NCBI GenBank assembly: GCA_003427395.1
Contig: BFEA01000045.1
Location: forward strand, 2,704,547-2,748,960
DNA length: 44,414 nt
Direction: 5' to 3'
Source of the DNA: Chara braunii
Taxonomy: Eukaryota > Streptophyta > Charophyceae > Charales > Characeae
Under the pieces are notes generated by a model. That model was not told where the DNA came from and made no database searches. It saw only the letters and a program-made list of their open reading frames with translations. A program made the position numbers and the translations under genes. Shown here in pieces: positions 40,480 through 44,414 of the stretch; positions within the stretch are counted from its first letter, which is position 1; each line of letters opens with the position of its first letter.

Positions 40480-41094
40480 ATGCCTAACGGACGCTGGGAC
40501 TTCACTCAGGCCAGATATCTACTGATTCGCGATACTACGGACGAGGAGCTGATCCGGTGAGTGGAGCGATTATTACTGGTTCGAGATGGAGCGCCCACGC
40601 GGTGGATTGGTTTTATCGGCCTGCTCAGTGGTGGGCAGGAATTTTTTCCTAACTCGAGCGCAGATGTTTGCGCCAATGTGCCCCGACTTCCAGACGAGGT
40701 TCATGGATATACCTTGTACTTTCATCATGCGAGCAACCTCCAATGCCTTTCTCGGGTCATTGTGAGCGTCAAAATTACCCTATCCGGGAAGTGCTATGAC
40801 TTCGTCCGGATTAAGGACACCACGACCACACACCTGTTTCGGATGCGTCAGCCGTTCCGCGCCATAGTCTGGAAGCTCGCCTCACGGATGACTTATCTCT
40901 ATGATACGTAGAAGGTTCAAGTCTCGCGAGGTGGACGCGTCTCCACCTTGACTTTTGACGACGAGGAGCTTACGCGACTCGACCGGTTAGAGGCTGAGGC
41001 CTGTGAGGGCCGACAGGTTTATCCCGACCAAGCGCACCCTCTTGAATCAGGTGCCACTGCTAGTTGTCCTCATAGTAGGGTCACATCCACGTGA
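40480..41094 (+). pseudogene. Hypothetical protein, downstream unit ORF2 (two in-frame stops)
   Basis: The frame starts at ATG 40480, just after TGTGCAG, which could be a splice acceptor. A TGA at 40558 and a TAG at 40909 interrupt an otherwise continuous frame to the TGA at 41092. The middle part (117 codons) includes RLLLVRDGAPTRWIGFIGLL, LPDEVHGYTLYFHHASNL and a KITLSGKCYDFVRIKD strand pattern. It is loosely similar in order to part of ORF1 (IPDIRGMFLHIVLHLNDL against LPDEVHGYTLYFHHASNL), so the two could be diverged repeats of one domain. The family is unknown. Confidence 0.45.
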
Positions 41095-42833
41095 CTCTAC
41101 AGGGGTAATAATAACAAAATAAACAACAATCTTGTGTAGGTAGGCCAACCGGATGGATAGTATCTGGATCGCCCCGATGATAACACTATCATGCTTATGC
41201 ATTGAGGGGTAATCGATCATTTAAATATAAACTGAGTAAATCGAAGAATGAATATTTGAAAAGGTGTTGATCGGGACAATGAGGACAAAGTAACAGAAGA
41301 CGAAACAGTCCCACGCCAAGCAGCCTGGTGTTGGCGATGGCTACTTCGTCATTCGTGAAACAGAGAGAGTAATTATCACTTAGGGGGACAAAGCGACTAA
41401 CGAAATTACACTCGCCCCTCCAAGTAGGTATACGTGGTACGGAAGCGTGGTCGAACCGAGAGTTCAAACATCGACCAGAGCCAGATCACTTGTGATCTGC
41501 ATGGTATCATCGGTATTTACTTGTAGAAGTTGTGCGCGACAGACTTACCTATCGTGCCGTGTGCTGCTCGCCCGAAAGACGACGACGATGAAGGGGCACG
41601 TACCTGATCAAGTGCGCAGTTAGAAATAGCAGGTGCGTGGTTATCCTAGTGCATGGGAAATGTATGAACCTGACCGGGCATTTGCCTGGGTGCTTTGGTT
41701 AGAGAGTAGGAAGAGTCGCAGAGTAAGGACGATGGCGTTTTGGGTGTCGCGGGTTGCATCAAAAAGGGGAAAAACACGTACGGAGAGAGAGATTGGCCTA
41801 CCTTGATCGATAAGGAGTACATACTTGGCTGTGGTGATGATCTATGAGGTCGGCACCTTCATGCACGTTGGTTATGCTGACGTTAGCAAGCTGCTTCGCC
41901 GTTCGTAGATGGGATAGACTGACTGTGTGGTCGTAAGCCTGGGCGCTGAGTACAAGAGAGGGGACCGGCTCAATCCACATTTTGGAGGTGATGGTGCATG
42001 GTTGTTCCTAGCCGGTGGAAGTGGCCATTCCATTCCGTCAACGAGCGAGATCCAGCCTGCTAAGTAGCTACGCAGGGACCTTTCCTCATGACGAACTTCT
42101 TAGGGAGTTGTCAGACGGCTAGCCAACGGAAGAGCGAGGGGTGATAGATCAGGAGCTCCCTAACCTCGCCGCTGCTGTTGCGGAAGTCGGGCTGTGATAG
42201 CAGGATATTGCCTTCGTCCGAACTTAAGTAAGAGTGGCCATGGATCTTTGACCTCCAATCGATTACAGAGCACGCTGCGTGGTACTGTATGCAGAGATTG
42301 TATCTGTCTCTGGGTGCTACCAACGCTGTGTGTCTAGAGCATCGTTAGCCACCATGTAACTTGGTCGTTGCCGTATCTTTTTACTGCTCCATTGTTGTGC
42401 GTCCTACGGGTTACTTCGGCTGTGTAATTGCGACAACAGCTACTGCGGTTGCTGTTTGAGCTCCGCTGCTGTGTTCGTCTATGGTTACCACATACCGTTT
42501 GGGTAAACTGCGCGCCCATCCGGCTAGGTTGTGTAGAGTTGAGTTGGTCAAGGCTAGGGGCACTGCAGCTTGGAGGTGTGGCTGGGCTTGTCGAAGGTCG
42601 CTATTACGATCAGCGGGTCATTTGGAAAGCGAACAGCTGGTGGGCTGGTTGTAGTCAACCAAGCAGTTGTGCGTTTGGCCGCTGTTGCACCCGTTTGTAG
42701 CTCCACAGCTGTGCGCGCTACTTCTCATTACAGTTGGGTGCTCTACTACGGCGGTTGTGGGGCTTGTTGCGGGCTGCTGCTGAGGCTTGCTGCAAAATTA
42801 AAGTTGTAATGGTGATTGGGCTACTCTTGGCTC
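41095..42833. other. Non-coding stretch, no gene recognised
   Basis: No motif-bearing frame. A perfect 8 bp hairpin CAGATCAC-TT-GTGATCTG lies at 41482-41499 and is followed at 41502 by TGGTATCA, which matches the first eight bases of an initiator-Met primer-binding site but not beyond. Confidence 0.5.
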
Positions 42834-42849
42834 TGCGGTATAAAACGCA
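42834..42849 (+). promoter_or_regulatory. TATA box framed by inverted arms
   Basis: TGCG-GTATAAAA-CGCA: a TATA box in the loop of a perfect 4 bp inverted repeat. No ORF with recognisable content follows in the window. Confidence 0.45.
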
Positions 42850-43860
42850 CTGCAAGTGCCCGTGTTAAAGTTGTTGTATTCTTACATTGCAGCAGCTACG
42901 TGTTTAGTTGTTGGTCGGTATATTGCCCCACCAGACAAAGGAGCAGAGGGGAACAAGCTGATACAAGAAACGAGAAACCGCTGAGGCGGCTATGACAGAT
43001 CGGGTGTTGACTGCTGCTGTTGCGATGTGAAGCTTACTGTCACGCAATACTTCCCGCTGCGAATTGCTGAGGATCGCCACGTACAGTTTGGTGGTGCTAG
43101 CTGCTGTAGTTGGGCTTGCTAGCTGCTATAGTGGTACTCGCTTTACTGTTAACTTTGGTGATACCGTAGGTGCAGCTGTGTCTCACGGCGCCCTGTTGCT
43201 ACACACGGCGGCCTGCGCACATTGAGCTGGGAGGGTTGGTGCGTTCATTGTGAAGGGGGGCTGTTACTGCGGTTTGGGAGTTCGTCAGGGGAACTCGGCT
43301 CCTCAGTTGGACTTTGGGGTTGACCAAGCTGTTACACTTGGCCACCATTGTGGGGCCCTCAGGCGTTGAAGATGTGAAGGCCTTCTCACGCGAGTCTGAG
43401 TGCGCCCCCCTTGTACCTGAGAGACTCAAACTTCCTCTTTCTGCCTTTTTTACTCTAAGTTTAGTCTATTGGCTCTGAGAGGAAGGCGGCAGGCGGGATT
43501 GCAACCCGTAATCCGCGCCAAGGCCTCTGTGGGAGGTTTGCCCCACCGATTGCGGGAGCTCTGCCGGAACTCAAGAGGAGTTCTGGAGGCAGGGAACTCA
43601 GAGGTAATCATTGCTTTCCCTTATAAACCCAGTATAACCCCTATTTATACATCTCCCTATGTATTGGTTGAATGTATTGCATGCACCCCTACTTTGACTT
43701 TTTGGGGCTGACCTTCAGGATATAAATCAGACTAAGTAAAGGAATGTATGTACAAAGGCAGTTTCAGTTCTTTGTTTGTCTGAAAGCAGATTGTCATATG
43801 GGGTTGCATCAGGGGGGGGGGAGGTTGGGAGGAAGGCAGTTTTGCTTGTGCTTGAACGGG
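42850..43860. other. Non-coding stretch, no gene recognised
   Basis: Contains GCTGCTGT-type words near 43000-43130. No gene supported. Confidence 0.45.
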
Positions 43861-43865
43861 TCTTA

Positions 43866-44320
43866 TAGGGTCAGACATTGTTTCTAAGATGAATGGGATG
43901 ACTGTTGTGTTTTGTTCTGTTTTCTGAAGGATCAAGCATTGTTTCTAGGACGAATGACTTGGTTGCTGTGTTTATTTAATTGCGCCAGGCATTGTTTCTA
44001 AGATGAATGGTCTGGCTACTTATATTGTGGGGTATCAATTGCTTGAATTTTAAGGGTCAGACATTGTTTCTAAGACGAATAGTCTGGTCGTTGTTTATTT
44101 TAGGTGGTTTCTGAACAGTCTCTGGGTCTTGGCCCAGGGTACTCTACCTTTTTATGTGCTGAGAAAAAGGGGTTGAGCATTGTTTCTAAGACGAATGGCT
44201 CGACTCTTTTTTATTGTTTTATTCTGAGGGGGGTTCAGGCCAAAGGACTAGACATTGTTTTATTCTGAGGGAGGTTCAGGTTTCTATATAAGATGAATGG
44301 TCTAAGTCTGAGGCAACAAG
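43866..44320 (+). repeat. Hairpin repeat family with a CATTGTTTCTAAGAYGAATG core
   Basis: Six copies with cores at 43876, 43937, 43990, 44062, 44178 and about 44253. The core itself folds (CATT/AATG, GTTT/AGAC). The short arms outside it differ between copies but mostly stay complementary: CAAG/CTTG, CCAG/CTGG, CAGA/TCTG, TTGAG/CTCGA, TAGA/TCTA. Copy 6 has a direct duplication (TATTCTGAGG...GGTTCAGG) inserted in the core. Spacing is irregular, 53-116 bp. Confidence 0.85.
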
Positions 44321-44353
44321 ACTATAACGAGAACAAAGGAATAAGATTCTTTA

Positions 44354-44357
<4 letters not shown>

Positions 44358-44414
<57 letters not shown>
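44358..44414. repeat. (AT)n microsatellite
   Basis: Pure AT dinucleotides to the end of the window. Confidence 0.97.

Overview
This window looks like repeat-dominated eukaryotic nuclear DNA. It holds degenerate plant-type Ty3/gypsy retrotransposon coding DNA, an array of about 173 bp satellite monomers, many minisatellites and microsatellites, candidate spliceosomal introns, TATA boxes and assembly gaps. Nothing in it looks bacterial, and I see no intact ordinary host gene. A streptophyte, possibly a charophyte alga such as Chara, is my best guess. That rests on the style of the gypsy pol and on a cytosine methyltransferase fragment sitting next to an LTR-like end; the sequence alone cannot settle it.

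Layout, left to right. 1-912: pyrimidine-rich minisatellite and a (CT)n tract. 913-3700: no recognisable gene, one candidate TATA box. 3703-7201: four diverged tandem copies of an unrecognised protein module of about 210-285 residues, with candidate short introns between some of them. 7599-13195: a decayed Ty3/gypsy element with gag and zinc knuckle, aspartic protease, reverse transcriptase, RNase H and the integrase zinc finger. 13197-20856: a foreign block of about 7.7 kb that splits the integrase gene. 20857-21830: the rest of the integrase (DD35E and GPY/F). 22178-22840: an intact extra ORF downstream of pol with two SUMO-interaction-like motifs. 22841-25757: hairpins and three minisatellites. 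25758-26570: a broken DNMT3-like cytosine methyltransferase 3' fragment. 26609-30700: a purine tract followed by a TGTCGGG LTR-like start and a long hairpin-rich non-coding stretch ending at a TATA box. 30984-31250: pyrimidine tract. 31219-36036: the satellite array, containing a 466 bp gap. 36037-37525: an extreme cluster of short perfect inverted repeats ending in two hammerhead ribozymes on the minus strand. 38116-41094: TATA box, structured leader and two broken ORFs of unknown family. 41095-44414: non-coding, with a covarying hairpin repeat family and a terminal (AT)n.

The most important observation is the pair of type III hammerhead self-cleaving ribozymes (minus strand, 37192-37248 and 37462-37521). 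Both have complete catalytic cores, and their stems differ by compensatory base changes. Their cleavage sites are 272 nt apart, so a minus-strand transcript should release a 272 nt RNA. This is the arrangement expected of a retrozyme-like or viroid-like circular RNA. Other points worth following are the four-copy unknown module upstream of gag, the SIM-bearing ORF downstream of pol, the methyltransferase fragment beside an LTR-like end, and several families of hairpins whose arms covary between copies.
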